Below, piece after piece: positions 21,154 through 30,755 of a stretch of 64,000 nt of DNA. Positions within the stretch are counted from its first letter, which is position 1; each line of letters opens with the position of its first letter. The notes under the pieces were generated by a model. That model had not been told where the DNA came from. It did no database searches and was given only the letters and a program-made list of their open reading frames with translations. Origin of the DNA: Nakaseomyces glabratus. Its lineage: Eukaryota; Ascomycota; Saccharomycetes; Saccharomycetales; Saccharomycetaceae. The position numbers and the translations under genes are program-made. The DNA is taken from contig NC_088963.1 in NCBI RefSeq assembly GCF_010111755.1, positions 682,001 through 746,000 on the forward strand. The letters run 5' to 3'.

Positions 21154-22401
21154 ATGGTGTTGGAGTTAGTTGTACGAGATTTGAAACTGCTCAAACCAAT
21201 AAAGACTATATTAGAAAATGAAGGCTTGTTTGTTAAGCCTATATATTCTGAAGGTGAAGACAAGATCATTAGAACACGGATCAGTGATTCAAACCATCAA
21301 TTGCTAGAGAGTCTCGGTACTGGAGTTCTGATACGTGAAATCGATGGCCCGGTTATACAATCTCATACCAAGAATGACATAACGGAGTTCACAAGACACT
21401 TTTTCGAGGGAAAATTGGAAAATGCAACTGTAATTAAATTACTTGAGGTATTGCCTGTTAAATATACAGTATTTCCACCATTACTATTGTTCAATTACTC
21501 CAAACAGAGATCTTTTTTGAATGAACTTTGGCAGCAGACGGTACCGTCTGAGCTTATGGATCAATTCTACCAGGCGATGCTATCAGCGCCATTCCTAGCC
21601 AACAAGAAAGTTTCACATATAGCTACAAATATGCCCATAATAGAGTCAGATGTAATGCGGAGGCCCTTTAACATAGTACCATTGTATGGTTTTAAAAATA
21701 GTATACCGAACGAGGACAAGATATGGGACTCACCTAGCGCTCAGGATTTCCAAGATGCATTGTGGTGCCAAGTGAATCAAAATGGGATAGAGCAAGTGTG
21801 GGCTCCCCAATTTACCATGTTCAGTAGAGGAAATATAAAAGAGAAGAAACGTATCTTAGATACTTTTACTGACATTGAAGGAAATGATGTGGTGGACATG
21901 TACTCCGGAATAGGCTATTTCACTTTAAGTTACCTCACTAGGAATGCCCGTACTGTATTTGCATTCGAATTAAACCCATGGAGTGTGGAAGGTCTCAAAC
22001 GAGGTCTCAAGGCTAACAGGATCGACCAGAATAGATGTCATATATTTAATGAAAGCAATGCCAACTGTTTGACAAGAATAAAAGAGTATGCAAGCATACA
22101 CGGACCACCACACATAAGACACATTAACCTGGGACTGCTCCCAAGCTCAAGAGATGGCTGGCCATTGGCTGTACAACTCTACAGATACCAATTACAGTTC
22201 AGTACGGACAGGATAACGATACATATCCATGAAAACGTCCACATAGACCATATACGTGATAATAGCTTCATCGCAAACACAGTAGCCCAATTACAGGAAA
22301 TCGACTCGGAACTAACATACACACCAACTCACTTGGAGCAGATAAAGACATTTGCTCCAGATGTTTGGCACATATGCCTCGATGTAGATATAGACCACTA
22401 G
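21154..22401 (+). CDS. TRM12: tRNA wybutosine synthesis enzyme Trm12/Tyw2
   Basis: Transfers the alpha-amino-alpha-carboxypropyl group of S-adenosylmethionine to the wybutosine precursor at G37 of tRNA-Phe. The 415-residue protein has a Trm5/Tyw2-like N-terminal region and a Rossmann domain with the SAM motif VVDMYSGIGYFTLSYL (about residues 248-263), then VFAFELNPWSVEGLKRGL. I chose the ATG at 21154 because the frame upstream (21142) opens with GTG. It is somewhat shorter than S. cerevisiae Trm12 (462 residues). Confidence 0.9.
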   Translation: MVLELVVRDLKLLKPIKTILENEGLFVKPIYSEGEDKIIRTRISDSNHQLLESLGTGVLIREIDGPVIQSHTKNDITEFTRHFFEGKLENATVIKLLEVLPVKYTVFPPLLLFNYSKQRSFLNELWQQTVPSELMDQFYQAMLSAPFLANKKVSHIATNMPIIESDVMRRPFNIVPLYGFKNSIPNEDKIWDSPSAQDFQDALWCQVNQNGIEQVWAPQFTMFSRGNIKEKKRILDTFTDIEGNDVVDMYSGIGYFTLSYLTRNARTVFAFELNPWSVEGLKRGLKANRIDQNRCHIFNESNANCLTRIKEYASIHGPPHIRHINLGLLPSSRDGWPLAVQLYRYQLQFSTDRITIHIHENVHIDHIRDNSFIANTVAQLQEIDSELTYTPTHLEQIKTFAPDVWHICLDVDIDH

Positions 22402-22959
22402 CTATTCATAGGTTACATACGTATATGCCCATATCCATATAGCAATTCATCAACCTTTGCAGCCAGAGGGACCCTTCCCCCATCCAGTGATCCCACTTTT
22501 GCCGAACTTGGTCACTTTTCTTGCAGGAAAAATTATCCCGGTGAGTCCTCCGAAAAGCTCAGTTTCCTTGTAATTACTTGTACAGCACAATGAAGGCTTA
22601 TAATAGCAAAAAACTTCAAAATTAGTAGCGATAACGAGTTGGACGCCCTCTTTTGGAAGTCTGTTCTGGTTGCAGATGCTTATAGACCCTGGATCAAGCA
22701 CTTCATTTCATTGGGATTACAGCTTTTCGTTGTAGAAGAAGGCTTTTAACTAACTTGCAAGAGCAACAACTCCACTTGGGAAGGGTTTTCTGTCAAAACC
22801 ACTGCTAACCTGGTTTCTTTTTTTGTAAGCAAACTGGAAATAACATTTGCTGAGTTGCACAAACTTCACATTAAGTTTTAGAGTTTGATAGACAGTTTTC
22901 TTTTTAATCTTTTTTTTCACATTGGGAGCATACTATACAAGATTTTGCAATATTCAGCA
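22402..22959 (+). promoter_or_regulatory. TRM12 3' flank and CRZ1 upstream region
   Basis: The part at 22441-22560 is about 50% GC by hand count, well above usual spacers here. A T7 run (about 22817-22823) follows. A minus-strand frame at 22450-22701 starts with GTG and has no in-frame ATG, so I do not call it a gene. It may hold an unrecognised RNA or simply the CRZ1 promoter. Confidence 0.4.
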
Positions 22960-24897
22960 ATGGGCGATAACGAAGAGGATAGGAGGAAAAAGTTCCTTAA
23001 TGGATTACAACTGCAGCCGGACCAGGATAATATGTTTTTAGACCAGTATCTAGATCAAGCTGCCGAGTTACAAAGACATCTTCAGGGCAACAACAGCATG
23101 AATGGCGATGTATATGAACAAGATAACAATAACCATAATTTCTCGACCGGGCAGAATATACTGAGTGAGTCTACATTTTCACCATCCAGCGACATGTCAA
23201 ATCCAGTATCTAATCTATTCAACTCCAAGTCTATAAATTTCTCAGATATGCCCTATGAAATGGGTGTGGGCGAGGAGACACCCAATGACGATAGGGATAG
23301 ACAAGATAGCAATCAGAATAATAACAATAATCTCATGAATACACCTACTTTAAAGATTGAATGCTTTGATGAGGACGGCGTGTTTCTTCCCGGAGATACA
23401 ACAAATGACCCTTTTACTCAGGATAGTGGACCCAAATATGATAGCTCGCAAAATATCAACGCTGGTATTGTCAGTGATATGAATAATTTTGAGAATATGG
23501 ATAGCAATTTTTTGGATTTTGGCGGAGATAATCAGGTCTCAAAAGAAGATGGGACTTATCTAGACCTTTATGACAATAACCTAAAGAATGCAAGCACAGA
23601 GAAGATTGCATCTTCAAATAACTTGAGTGTGAGTAGAAATTCCGAGGATAACCTCTCCAGAGTTTCATCCACATTGAATAGCCCCTTTATGCAGCCTACA
23701 GATAGAAGCGTATCGCCTATACTTTCCCCACCTGTAATGTACCTGGGAGACCATTCCCACACTGATGATAATGATGACGTTGTAAGCATTCTGTCGAATA
23801 ACTCTAATATACTATTACCGGTAAATTCGCATGGTTACAAGTACGTGACTGACTTCAATCAGCTAGGGCAATTAATTGGAGGAGATCCATTTGAACTTGA
23901 CTTCAATGGAGATAACGACATTATAAATTCTAATGACTTGAAAGTTGATGCTGAAACGCTACTAAATTCAGAGAACGTTCACCTACAGGCTCCTCAACCC
24001 AATAACAATAGTAGTAATAATAATAACGTTTCGTCACCATCGGGCTCAAATAAGATGCCTACAACCCCAATAATTTCAATTGAGGAATATGATGATAATA
24101 ATAAAAACTCTAACGATGATGAGTATGCGATTGATATGGACTCTTCAAATGCTCTCCAAGAGAATAGAGGTTTCCTCGGTATATCATTACTACCGGCGGA
24201 GGACTCGGACGCAACACATGACGAAATATTACAAGGAAGGAAACAAAAGCTGAAAAATAGAAGGGTATCTCAAAGTAGTTCCCGTAGGTCTTCTCGATCA
24301 TCCATGCGCAGCTTAACACCTGAAGAAAAAGCCCGTTCATTGAGTTCGAACAGGAATAAATTATTGGAAATGGCTGACTTATTACCAAAATCGCCTTCAT
24401 CGAACAACGGTTCGAATAATAACTCTAGAAGATCTTCCTTCTATGAGGAAAGTGAAGATATTTCCATGGATACCAACATATCCGAAAATAACAATACCAA
24501 CAATAATACTGGCACCGATTATGTATGTGAAGTTTGTGGGAAAGTTTTCTCTCGACCATATAACCTGAAGTCACATTTGAGAACACATACAGATGAAAAG
24601 CCATACCAATGCTCTATATGTGGGAAGGCATTTGCAAGACAGCACGATAAAAAGAGGCACGAGGATTTGCATACTGGTAAAAAACGGTATGTATGTGGTG
24701 GTAAATTGAAGGATGGTACTTTTTGGGGGTGTGGTAAGAAGTTTGCAAGAAGTGATGCCTTAGGTAGACATTTTAAGACGAGTAGCGGGAGGAAATGTAT
24801 CACCCCACTATACGAAGAGACCGCAAGAGAGAGGAATCTCCCTAGTATAGACGATACGAATATTCAAGCAACTGAGATGGGTGTTACTTTGGAATAA
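22960..24897 (+). CDS. CRZ1: Calcineurin-responsive transcription factor Crz1
   Basis: C2H2 zinc-finger activator that enters the nucleus when dephosphorylated by calcineurin and induces calcium, cell-wall and stress genes. The 645-residue protein (from the ATG at 22960, since the frame upstream opens with TTG) has a long Asn/Ser-rich region. It has a calcineurin docking motif of PxIxIT type, PIISIE (codons 24067-24084), a serine/arginine-rich segment, and C-terminal zinc fingers: [20 protein letters not shown], then [19 protein letters not shown], then an irregular third finger. SAM50 follows, as on S. cerevisiae chromosome XIV. Confidence 0.94.
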   Translation: MGDNEEDRRKKFLNGLQLQPDQDNMFLDQYLDQAAELQRHLQGNNSMNGDVYEQDNNNHNFSTGQNILSESTFSPSSDMSNPVSNLFNSKSINFSDMPYEMGVGEETPNDDRDRQDSNQNNNNNLMNTPTLKIECFDEDGVFLPGDTTNDPFTQDSGPKYDSSQNINAGIVSDMNNFENMDSNFLDFGGDNQVSKEDGTYLDLYDNNLKNASTEKIASSNNLSVSRNSEDNLSRVSSTLNSPFMQPTDRSVSPILSPPVMYLGDHSHTDDNDDVVSILSNNSNILLPVNSHGYKYVTDFNQLGQLIGGDPFELDFNGDNDIINSNDLKVDAETLLNSENVHLQAPQPNNNSSNNNNVSSPSGSNKMPTTPIISIEEYDDNNKNSNDDEYAIDMDSSNALQENRGFLGISLLPAEDSDATHDEILQGRKQKLKNRRVSQSSSRRSSRSSMRSLTPEEKARSLSSNRNKLLEMADLLPKSPSSNNGSNNNSRRSSFYEESEDISMDTNISENNNTNNNTGTDYVCEVCGKVFSRPYNLKSHLRTHTDEKPYQCSICGKAFARQHDKKRHEDLHTGKKRYVCGGKLKDGTFWGCGKKFARSDALGRHFKTSSGRKCITPLYEETARERNLPSIDDTNIQATEMGVTLE

Positions 24898-25412
24898 ATT
24901 AACACAAACCTCCAGTATTTTTAATGATAAATTTTTTTCTTCAGAATCAAGATTGTGATGAGATATAAGCATAAAGATCATAAGATAGTTGGTAATTACA
25001 AGGAGATTAACATCCTGATATAAGGCAGTTTTAAATACAAAAGTCTATATAAACTACTTAAATAGAGTTGTAACAATATTGGGCACTATTACTATAGCAA
25101 TAGTTATTTATTTTCGAATATTTTTATGTACGGAAAAGATAGGGACTCTAAATATTTTCAAACAAATGAAATTTAGTCAAAGCAAGACATGCATAAGGGC
25201 ATCGATCACAGTGGCTAGCACGTATGGGTCCTAAATTTATTTCAAAATTGTCAAAAGGTTTAGGAATTAACCACTGAACTGTTGAAAATAATCTAGTCTG
25301 TTCCTAAAGTCAGTTCAATTAGCACTTCCAGTTGTTTGAATCTAAGGAAATAAGGGGTTGCCAACGCATTTAAGACAAATTAAGTAACTATCAGTTAAAC
25401 AAAATATAGTTC
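24898..25412 (+). promoter_or_regulatory. CRZ1 3' flank and SAM50 upstream region
   Basis: AT-rich spacer of 515 bases. No RNA gene or strong motif recognised. Confidence 0.4.
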
Positions 25413-26813
25413 ATGATGTCAGCATCTGATGATCAGTTGCAAGCAGAACTACAAGCCGAATTACAAAGGTTTCAAAACTTTCAGAATGGTTTGTTGAATA
25501 GGAATTTAAACACACCTGTAAGTGTTACCAAAGTGATAACGAATGGCACAGAGACAATAAAGCCACAAACTTTACAGACATATTTAGATAATACTATCTT
25601 GCAGGCAACTACTCTGAAGCAATTGGTTAAAAATGCTGATTTCCTGAGTGCAAAGCTCGTTCAGCATGGATTGGCCCAGGACGTGTACCAAAATTTTAGC
25701 ACTAATGAAAAGGTCATGAGTCCTAGCGCAGAGAATCCAATTCCTATAATAGATGTTATATCACAATTGAATATTTTACCAGTCAAGAAATTTGTTGCTA
25801 AAACAGGTACTAATGTAGGCAATAACGAGGGTGAAGGTTACTTAGAATTTCAGTTGAGAAACGTTTTTGGTAATGGTGAATCTCTAAGACTTGATATGTT
25901 AAGAGGTACTGCAAAAAACTCCTCGATGCTGGCGTCTTTTGTGAAGCCCATAAACCCCTATCATGTACTGGATCTTAACATATATAAGCATTCCAAAAAT
26001 TTGGGTAATATATGCCCTTTAGATTTGCATTTTAATGGTGGGAAAATGAGCATAAAAAGTGAATTAGGCAACACCCAAAAGAGGATCAATCAAGAGTGGT
26101 TTTATGAAGGCGTTACAAGGACTACAAAGGTTACCTCTGATCATGCATCAGATACATTACTATTTCAGGCAGGTACTGATTTCAAAAGTTCAATTGGACA
26201 TACTTACGCAATTGACACCAGAGATAGCGTTATGGCACCAAATAGAGGTAATCTATTCAAACTAAATAATGAAGTGGCACTTGGGAAATACTGGAAGAGT
26301 CAATTTGAGCTTTCGAAAGTGCAAAGTTGGTTTAAAAATGATTTCATAACTACAACAACAACTTTGAAGGGTGGTTATTTGGGCAACTTTCATCCAGACA
26401 AAAAAACACTCCATATCAATGACAAGTTTATGAGTGGGGGACCAAATGACATCAGAAGTTTTCAAAGCTTTGGTGTGGGTCCAAAGGACTTACAGGATGC
26501 CATCGGTGGCGACACCTTCTTGAGTTATGGTGTTAGTATATTCTCTAAATTACCAATAAAAAAATTCGAAGATTCACATTTCAGGTTGCATTGGTTTTTT
26601 AATGGTGGAAAATTAATAAACCATCAAAACAAGCCTGTAATTGACACTTTACATGATCTGAGTCGTCAACACTCTACGTCTGTTGGTTGCGGTATAGTTC
26701 TAAGACACCCGGTTGCCCGTTTTGAACTCAACTTCTCATTACCGTTGACGGTATCCACCGAGGACTCGTTAAGAAAAGGATTTCAATTTGGTTTGGGTAT
26801 GTCATTTTTATGA
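25413..26813 (+). CDS. SAM50: Mitochondrial SAM complex beta-barrel Sam50
   Basis: Omp85-family core of the sorting and assembly machinery that inserts beta-barrel proteins into the outer mitochondrial membrane. The 466-residue protein has an N-terminal POTRA-like region (about 30-110) and a C-terminal surface-antigen barrel domain (about 125-466), with the family's loop-6 region GGPNDIRSFQSFGVGPKDL and a barrel-like final strand FQFGLGMSFL. Length is close to S. cerevisiae Sam50 (484). The neighbours CRZ1 and SSN8 match S. cerevisiae. Confidence 0.94.
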   Translation: MMSASDDQLQAELQAELQRFQNFQNGLLNRNLNTPVSVTKVITNGTETIKPQTLQTYLDNTILQATTLKQLVKNADFLSAKLVQHGLAQDVYQNFSTNEKVMSPSAENPIPIIDVISQLNILPVKKFVAKTGTNVGNNEGEGYLEFQLRNVFGNGESLRLDMLRGTAKNSSMLASFVKPINPYHVLDLNIYKHSKNLGNICPLDLHFNGGKMSIKSELGNTQKRINQEWFYEGVTRTTKVTSDHASDTLLFQAGTDFKSSIGHTYAIDTRDSVMAPNRGNLFKLNNEVALGKYWKSQFELSKVQSWFKNDFITTTTTLKGGYLGNFHPDKKTLHINDKFMSGGPNDIRSFQSFGVGPKDLQDAIGGDTFLSYGVSIFSKLPIKKFEDSHFRLHWFFNGGKLINHQNKPVIDTLHDLSRQHSTSVGCGIVLRHPVARFELNFSLPLTVSTEDSLRKGFQFGLGMSFL

Positions 26814-27057
26814 CTTCTTCAATAAGAATGATAAGGCATTCTTTTTTAGTTGGTAAGAAATAGTCATTCCTAACCATCGATTCTCGATTTACGACTAAAT
26901 GTAAACAAAATCAATCGAATAATTATAAAAAATACCTCCATATTTAAAACATTGTATTTTATTCATGCATTAAATAATCTATTGTCGTTAAATGAATATC
27001 TAATCAAAGTAAATCGTAAATGTGACCTGTGGTTATTTGGATATCCCTTAATATCGT

Positions 27058-28077
27058 TCAGGCAGATAGTGGTCTTAGGTAAAGTGTATGTAGGAGATAC
27101 TTAATCCATGGCTCATGGTAACGATCCCAATGGTCATAAAGAATGATCTGTTGTTGGATGGTATCCATTACTTCTTCTAGGTCAACGTGTGATTCAGCCA
27201 AAAATCTGAAAAAAGTTTGTTGTTGAGGGGTCAAGGAGGACTGAGACGTTAAAGTCTCAGTTACCGCAGAAGTCAATGACAATTCCTTAGTATTTGAACC
27301 CTGTATGGAGACGGTAATGAATAGACATGCCATAGCAATGATGTGAGGTGCGTAAGTTAAATGTACGTCATTGATAAAGCTATCATTTATAAGTGACCAG
27401 CAGTTTTGTAGCTCATCTGACGTAAAAGTTAGTTTGAAAGGCTCTTCTTTCAAAGCTTCCACTATCTGTTCCATAGACTTATAAGGGTGGTGTACAATTA
27501 AGTAGCATTGTAGTTCTTCTATCAGGTAAAATTCGAATTCTGTTACCTTTGTAGGATCAGGAGGTATAAACTCCGGCCATAATGATCTTGCCTCGCTTAC
27601 TAATGTCCTGATATATTGTGGACACTCTTCCACTTTACAAGCCAAATAAACGCATGTAGTGACCAATAGATATAAATTGACCTCTCTGACGGAAGCTTTT
27701 AATAGAAATCGTGAAAGATATATATGTGCAGTAGCCAAGGCATATTGCCGTATGTTTAACCGTCTGCCCAGTTTCATTATGAGGAAATAACAGTAAATCC
27801 TCAAATTATAATCCTTATCGTAATGCAAATCTCTATGTGTTATAGGGATATTCTTAGTCGTGGCTACCAATTGTGACCTACCATTGCCACCTCCATTATT
27901 AGCAGCATTTCCGTTGGAACTATCTGCGGAGTTGGGCTTGGAATCCACTATAATATTCAGACCTTGTGGAAATAACTGGCACTCCATAACCCACAGCCTC
28001 TGTCGCTCGCGCGCCAAGCTAGGCTTGGTGTGCTGCCACTTTTGCCGCTGCATAGAAGTCCAGTAACTCCCAGACAT
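27058..28077 (-). CDS. SSN8: Cyclin C, Mediator kinase module
   Basis: Cyclin partner of the Ssn3/Cdk8 kinase in the Mediator CDK module. The 339-residue protein starts MSGSYWTSMQRQKWQHTKPS, the cyclin C N-terminus, followed by an Asn/Gly-rich insert (about 65-80) and two cyclin folds with IRQYALATAHIYLSRFLLK and YLACKVEECPQYIRTLVSEA. Slightly longer than S. cerevisiae Ssn8 (323) because of the insert. Confidence 0.94.
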   Translation of the reverse strand: MSGSYWTSMQRQKWQHTKPSLARERQRLWVMECQLFPQGLNIIVDSKPNSADSSNGNAANNGGGNGRSQLVATTKNIPITHRDLHYDKDYNLRIYCYFLIMKLGRRLNIRQYALATAHIYLSRFLLKASVREVNLYLLVTTCVYLACKVEECPQYIRTLVSEARSLWPEFIPPDPTKVTEFEFYLIEELQCYLIVHHPYKSMEQIVEALKEEPFKLTFTSDELQNCWSLINDSFINDVHLTYAPHIIAMACLFITVSIQGSNTKELSLTSAVTETLTSQSSLTPQQQTFFRFLAESHVDLEEVMDTIQQQIILYDHWDRYHEPWIKYLLHTLYLRPLSA

Positions 28078-28505
28078 CCGGTACTTATACTAATTAACCC
28101 AATTGAAGCCAATCAAAATTAAGGCCGTGAGGGCTGTCGTCCTAAAATTAGTTATCTATTAATAAAATGTGGTAATTAGAGATACTAAACTGAAAAATGT
28201 ATGGATCCCATAAACTGTTGCCAAACAATTCATAGTTACTCTAACTTCTTAAACTACTATGTGCTCAGAAATCACAAGCTATTGGTACGATGAGTATTAA
28301 AGCCCTAAACATACCACACTACGGAACTGCAAAATCATAAAGCCCTAATTCTCAACCCTAACCCTACACTATTACTTTTGGTAAAAAAATTTTCAGCTGG
28401 AAATTCATATAAATAGAGCTGATGAGTTTGCGATGAGCTCGTTCTTCTTTCTATCCGTCTGTTTTGGTACACCTGTTGTTTACTTTCTTTTACTTACAAT
28501 ACTCC
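28078..28505 (+). promoter_or_regulatory. NME1 promoter: Tbf1-type sites, RRPE, TATA, PAC
   Basis: Three Tbf1-type sites (ARCCCTAA): 28301-28308, 28341-28348 and 28354-28361, the last running into ACCCTA. Then an RRPE-like AAAAATTTTC (about 28385-28394), a TATA element TATAAAT at 28409-28415 and a PAC element GCGATGAGCT at 28430-28439. NME1 begins about 66 bases after the PAC. The same region also serves SSN8 on the other strand. Confidence 0.7.
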
Positions 28506-28855
28506 AATCCATGGTCGAAGAATCGTCTGTCATCGAAGCTTGCACAAGGAGTCCAACAGATTTTTAATGATGTGTCGGATTCACAAAAGCTTTGGGTCGA
28601 AAGTCTCCCACCTGATCGTATGCGGAAAACGTAATGAGATTTAAAAATTTGTTAAAATGTTTAAATCAACTCATTTAAGGTATTCTTCGGAATATTTTAC
28701 CATGTCCTGGGGTTTTGTTAAAATCCTGGTTGTATCTTTTCGGTACTGAAATCCTTTGTATAGGTTTCAAACCATAGTTATGACGATTGCGTTATCTTTA
28801 TTTATTATTGGTAACGTAACCCAATGGAGCTTACTCTCTCGACCAATGGATTCAA
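28506..28855 (+). ncRNA. NME1: RNase MRP RNA
   Basis: Catalytic RNA of RNase MRP, which cleaves pre-rRNA at site A3 and some mRNAs. The 5' end AATCCATG followed by CGAAGAATCGTC, and the block at about 28596-28640 containing GTCGAAAGTCTCCCACC, CGTATGCGGAAAACGTAATG and AGATTTAAAAATTT, match my recollection of S. cerevisiae NME1 in sequence and order. Length to the T10 run (28856-28865) is about 350 nt, close to the 340 nt of S. cerevisiae. It sits between SSN8 and KSH1, the S. cerevisiae location. The 3' end is approximate. Confidence 0.9.
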
Positions 28856-29085
28856 TTTTTTTTTTCAATTTATTTTTTCAACAGTTTGGAAAGATTCGAG
28901 TAGTTATATGCTCTTGATAGCACATAGCTGATTGAAGTCTTTGCCGCATAGTCAAATATGCCAAACTGCCCTTGCGACAATTATGTTGCAATAGATACTG
29001 GCAAGAGAAGAAGATAGCAGCTGAACTCAGATGAGTTCCTTCTTCTTTTCCTCTTTGACCATAGTAGAACACTTCCCTTTTTTTT

Positions 29086-29186
29086 TTAATATGATGAAAT
29101 ACCAATGCAACATAGAGTCAAGCTCTGAGCTATACAAATAGATAGAATAGCACGGAAGAGACTTGCTACTTATTATCTGATCCCAT
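29086..29186 (+). ncRNA. SNR66: C/D box snoRNA snR66 (25S rRNA Um2417 guide)
   Basis: C box ATGATGA at 29091-29097, a guide AGAGTCAAGCT at 29114-29124 immediately before CTGA (29125-29128, D' box), and a terminal D box CTGA at 29177-29180. The guide is the exact complement of AGCTTGACTCT in 25S rRNA. The fifth base before the box targets the second U of AGCUU, which fits Um2417, four bases before the known Um2421. A T-run before and an A-run after (29078-29087, 29187-29194) can pair as an outer stem. S. cerevisiae has snR66 just after NME1. Ends are approximate. Confidence 0.9.
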
Positions 29187-29344
29187 AAAAAAAAGAGAGA
29201 AAGTAAAAGTACGTTTCAAAAAAATCAAATGAATTATTATTGTTAAGTCTTAGTAAAAACTATTGTACATATATCTTATAAATATTGGGTAGGGGAGAGA
29301 ACGCCATGATCTTTTGCGCATAACCTTCTTAGACCTCGAGATTC

Positions 29345-29563
29345 TTAACTGTTGAATTGATTGATGGCCATCAAAATGCAAGCGACACTGACATAAGGAC
29401 TGGCTCTCTCGCCAATACGTGCCATTTTCCAAAAAGCACCTAATATGTCATGGTTCTTATATCTGTCCAGCAGAGATGGCCATTGTGTATGAATATATGT
29501 GCATGAGCATATCAACAGGAGTATCACCTGTAATAGAGAAGCAAAATTGAATAAAGCAGACAT
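29345..29563 (-). CDS. KSH1: Early secretory pathway protein Ksh1 (Kish family)
   Basis: Small Golgi/ER membrane protein of the Kish family, essential for early secretion in S. cerevisiae. The 72-residue protein is family length, with an N-terminal hydrophobic segment [18 protein letters not shown], the conserved [37 protein letters not shown], and a second hydrophobic segment. It lies between NME1/snR66 and EFM6, as in S. cerevisiae. Confidence 0.96.
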   Translation of the reverse strand: MSALFNFASLLQVILLLICSCTYIHTQWPSLLDRYKNHDILGAFWKMARIGERASPYVSVACILMAINQFNS

Positions 29564-30008
29564 CCTCCTTGGTTTCTATGTTCTCTGATTGTATGTTCTG
29601 ATAAATATCTCTTGGTCTTGATTAGCAAAAACTATACAATTCTCGTCTTAATATGAGAACCGATTTAAATTTAGATTGAATTTCAGTTATTCTACTTTAT
29701 TTTTGGTTTTCTGGTGTATATATGTGTTGTATTAAGTGATATAACTCTCTCATTCATATACTGAGGAAACAGTAGAAAGAAGCTCAAATTGCTGAAATAT
29801 AATAACGAAATTTTTATAAAATGGATATCTAAGTTATTCTATAAAATGCGTAACCTTTCCAGTAATTGGTGTTTTTTTTTGGGCAAAAAATTCAAATGAA
29901 TATGCAGATTATATGGAGTTTTTGTGCTGTTCTTGAAGATCATATCGTAACATATCAGATAAACTAGTCATAAGCATGGGTATTTCATGCAGTAGAAGCA
30001 CTTTTCTT
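29564..30008 (-). promoter_or_regulatory. KSH1 upstream / EFM6 downstream region
   Basis: AT-rich spacer of 445 bases. Nothing specific recognised. Confidence 0.4.
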
Positions 30009-30755
30009 CTATTTACGAACCAATTGGAACAGATGTGTTCTTTGTTTCAGATATTGGTCGTAGTTTTTAAAATCATTGATGACTATAACATTAAAGTTCT
30101 TTCTGATCTTTTGAAAGAAATGCTTATCAGCTTTTCTTCTTTTCCTGTAAGCCATTAGGATCACTGGTGGGTTATCACACTCTGTCAAGTCAAGTAATGT
30201 TTTTTCTAGTAGAGGGAAGGCTTTCTCCAAGTACACACAATCAGCAGCAAGGACCAAATCAAGAGAACTAGTGGTCGCATGTCCAGTTTTTACTGGGGCA
30301 AATTCAATTGGCAATGCTTCTCCCCATAACAATTCTTTTGCAAAAACTTGTTGATCGATTAGATTTAACTCGACATTCTTCTCCATCAACGGTACCAACT
30401 GGTCAATGTCGGTGATGTAGGTTTTCACCATTCGCTGGCTTTGTTTTTTCGTCACCAAACCGACACACAGTCCAACTAGTCCAGTTCCGCTACCAAGCTC
30501 CAAGACATTACCAAATGATACTGAGTCATCGTTTATCCAGTCCTTCAGTAGTTCACCGTCTCTGGACTTTTCCAGTATAAATTCACAAAGAAGCTCACCG
30601 GCAATCCAGACTTTACCTCCACAGCCACTTTCACCACCATCCTCGTAGATTTTTAACCCTGGTACAAGCATTCCATTGAATGTCAAGTCGCTTTGACCCA
30701 TATGCTCTACTGGCCTGCTCTCGATCAAATCACCAAATCCCAAAATATCTTCCAT
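30009..30755 (-). CDS. EFM6: Elongation factor 1A lysine methyltransferase Efm6
   Basis: Seven-beta-strand SAM methyltransferase of the METTL21 family; in S. cerevisiae Efm6 modifies eEF1A at Lys390. The 248-residue protein has the SAM-binding motif VLELGSGTGLVGLCVGL (about residues 96-112) and the acidic post-I region YITDIDQLVPLMEKNVELN. LVLAADCVYLEKAFPLL resembles the family DxxY active-site segment. Placement between KSH1 and FAP1 matches S. cerevisiae. Confidence 0.92.
   Translation of the reverse strand: MEDILGFGDLIESRPVEHMGQSDLTFNGMLVPGLKIYEDGGESGCGGKVWIAGELLCEFILEKSRDGELLKDWINDDSVSFGNVLELGSGTGLVGLCVGLVTKKQSQRMVKTYITDIDQLVPLMEKNVELNLIDQQVFAKELLWGEALPIEFAPVKTGHATTSSLDLVLAADCVYLEKAFPLLEKTLLDLTECDNPPVILMAYRKRRKADKHFFQKIRKNFNVIVINDFKNYDQYLKQRTHLFQLVRK

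Noticed and set aside
22450..22701. 83-codon minus-strand Gly/Cys-containing frame
   Set aside because: It opens with GTG, has an in-frame stop just upstream and no ATG; no eukaryotic start is available.
28351..28366. CAACCCTAACCCTA resembles vertebrate-type telomeric repeat
   Set aside because: Only about two units in a gene promoter; better explained as Tbf1-type binding sites upstream of NME1.
28878..29105. 75-codon minus-strand frame between NME1 and KSH1
   Set aside because: Its 5' end overlaps the snR66 gene on the other strand, and the product is unrecognisable.
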